From the NCBI GenBank assembly GCA_030152105.1, contig JASLIH010000147.1:1-16100 (forward strand): 16,100 nt of DNA, read 5' to 3'. The position numbers and the translations under genes are program-made. The stretch comes from Actinomycetes bacterium. Lineage in GTDB: Bacteria > Actinomycetota > CALGFH01. Of this stretch, positions 15,415-16,100 are shown in pieces. The first letter of the stretch is position 1. Each line of letters opens with the position of its first letter. Under the pieces are notes generated by a model. The model was given only the letters and a program-made list of their open reading frames with translations. It was not told the DNA's origin and ran no database searches.

Positions 15415-16100
15415 GTCCCGGCGGCCAGCTCGATCTCGACGATCGCCAGGGGCTGGGTGGGCTCGGCGCCGTTGGTGAGCGTCAGGGTGAGGGTCCGGGC
15501 CTCCTCGGGGGGCGCGGGCCGGAAGCCCACCTGGAGGATGTGGAGCAGGCGACCGCCGCCGTGGGCCATGCCCATCACCTCATAGGTGGTGCCGGCGTCG
15601 TCGGCGACCCGCCAGTCGAGACCGGCGAACTGGGGCGGCCCGGACGGCTCCTCTGGCAGTATCACGTAGCGAAGGTCCAGCCAGCCCGACCAGACCTCAA
15701 GCGAGATCAGCACGACCCGGAGGCCGAGGCCCCGGAAGACCTCGCGGGCCAGCGGCACCACCCGGACCAGCTCGGCCGGCTCGTCCCGGTACACGCCGGG
15801 GCCGCCGGCGACCATGGCCATGGCCTGCTCCTGGCTGATCCGGGGCGGCACGCCCCCGACCTGCTCGGCCTGGAGCTGGCTGGCGTCGGCCAGGCTCTGG
15901 ATGACCTGCTGGCGGACCCGGTCGAGGTTGCCGCCCAGCTTGATCAGCACCTGGGCGGCCACCCCCTCGCCCTCGCGGATCAGCCCGAGCAGGATGTGCT
16001 CGGTGCCGATGTAGTTGTGGCCGAGCCCCAGCGCCTCACGCAGCGACAGCTCAAGGACCTTCTTGGCTCGGGGGGTGAAGGGGATGTGCCCGGTGGGCGC
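15411..16100 (-). CDS. Clp N-domain protein without ATPase, with unrecognised C-terminal beta domain (5' end beyond window)
   Basis: The last 229 residues of a protein whose start is off the right edge. Visible residues 4-72 ([20 protein letters not shown], then [20 protein letters not shown]) are almost identical to the second Clp N-repeat of ClpC, the adaptor- and substrate-docking domain. Instead of the two AAA+ modules that follow in ClpC, there is a linker (about 73-110) and a stretch of about 115 residues, rich in alternating hydrophobics ([35 protein letters not shown]), that looks like a beta-sandwich. I do not recognise it. No Walker motifs occur before the stop, and no frameshift is needed, so it is a real short protein and not a broken clpC. 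It could compete for or modulate ClpC substrates or adaptors; that is inference. Its stop overlaps the aminotransferase stop. Confidence 0.85.
   Translation of the reverse strand, partial: APTGHIPFTPRAKKVLELSLREALGLGHNYIGTEHILLGLIREGEGVAAQVLIKLGGNLDRVRQQVIQSLADASQLQAEQVGGVPPRISQEQAMAMVAGGPGVYRDEPAELVRVVPLAREVFRGLGLRVVLISLEVWSGWLDLRYVILPEEPSGPPQFAGLDWRVADDAGTTYEVMGMAHGGGRLLHILQVGFRPAPPEEARTLTLTLTNGAEPTQPLAIVEIELAAGT

Overview
The window looks like chromosomal DNA of an actinobacterium. It is very GC-rich (visibly over 70%, not counted), has almost no intergenic space, uses GTG/TTG/CTG starts freely, and carries an actinobacterial-type SerC, a zinc-binding (four-Cys) bL28 and many TANNNT -10 boxes without clear -35 boxes. 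The ATP-type PEP carboxykinase, rather than the GTP-type usual in well-known actinobacteria, hints at a deep or uncultured lineage. I cannot name the taxon. I see no mobile elements, CRISPR arrays, rRNA or tRNA.

Layout, left to right. A cut-off TrmB-like regulator (1-193, -) follows recG (226-2346, -). Divergent from recG is rpmB (2444-2635, +). An AI-2E-family membrane protein (2632-3762, -) is divergent from a TPR-like DUF6483-type protein (3846-4493, +). Next is a Nudix hydrolase/thiD pair (4490-5808, -), divergent from a small split-barrel flavin/F420 protein (5888-6340, +). Then comes a divergent catabolic pair, an aldehyde dehydrogenase (6322-7842, -) and an MAO-like flavin amine oxidase (7983-9335, +). 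thiL, ATP-pckA and a phosphoribosyltransferase form a minus-strand run (9332-12605). A stand-alone AsnC ligand-binding-domain protein (12789-13022, +) is followed by serC (13030-14154, -), divergent from an aspartate-type aminotransferase (14209-15414, +). The window ends inside a Clp N-domain protein that lacks an ATPase (15411-16100, -).

The genes are mostly housekeeping: DNA repair, translation, thiamine activation (ThiD, ThiL), gluconeogenesis (PckA) and amino acid synthesis (SerC, aminotransferase). The amine oxidase plus aldehyde dehydrogenase, with a palindrome between them, look like a small regulated amine-degradation module (amine to aldehyde to acid).

The most distinctive features are architectural. 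Four of the six convergent gene pairs share one CTAG tetranucleotide in which the two TAG stop codons overlap, and none of the six has room for a terminator. Four genes have a TANNNT box 6-7 nt before the start codon, as expected for leaderless mRNAs. One gene appears to start at CTG. The most unusual protein is the Clp N-domain protein with an unrecognised C-terminal domain at the right edge. I did not find convincing evidence of an entirely new multi-gene system.
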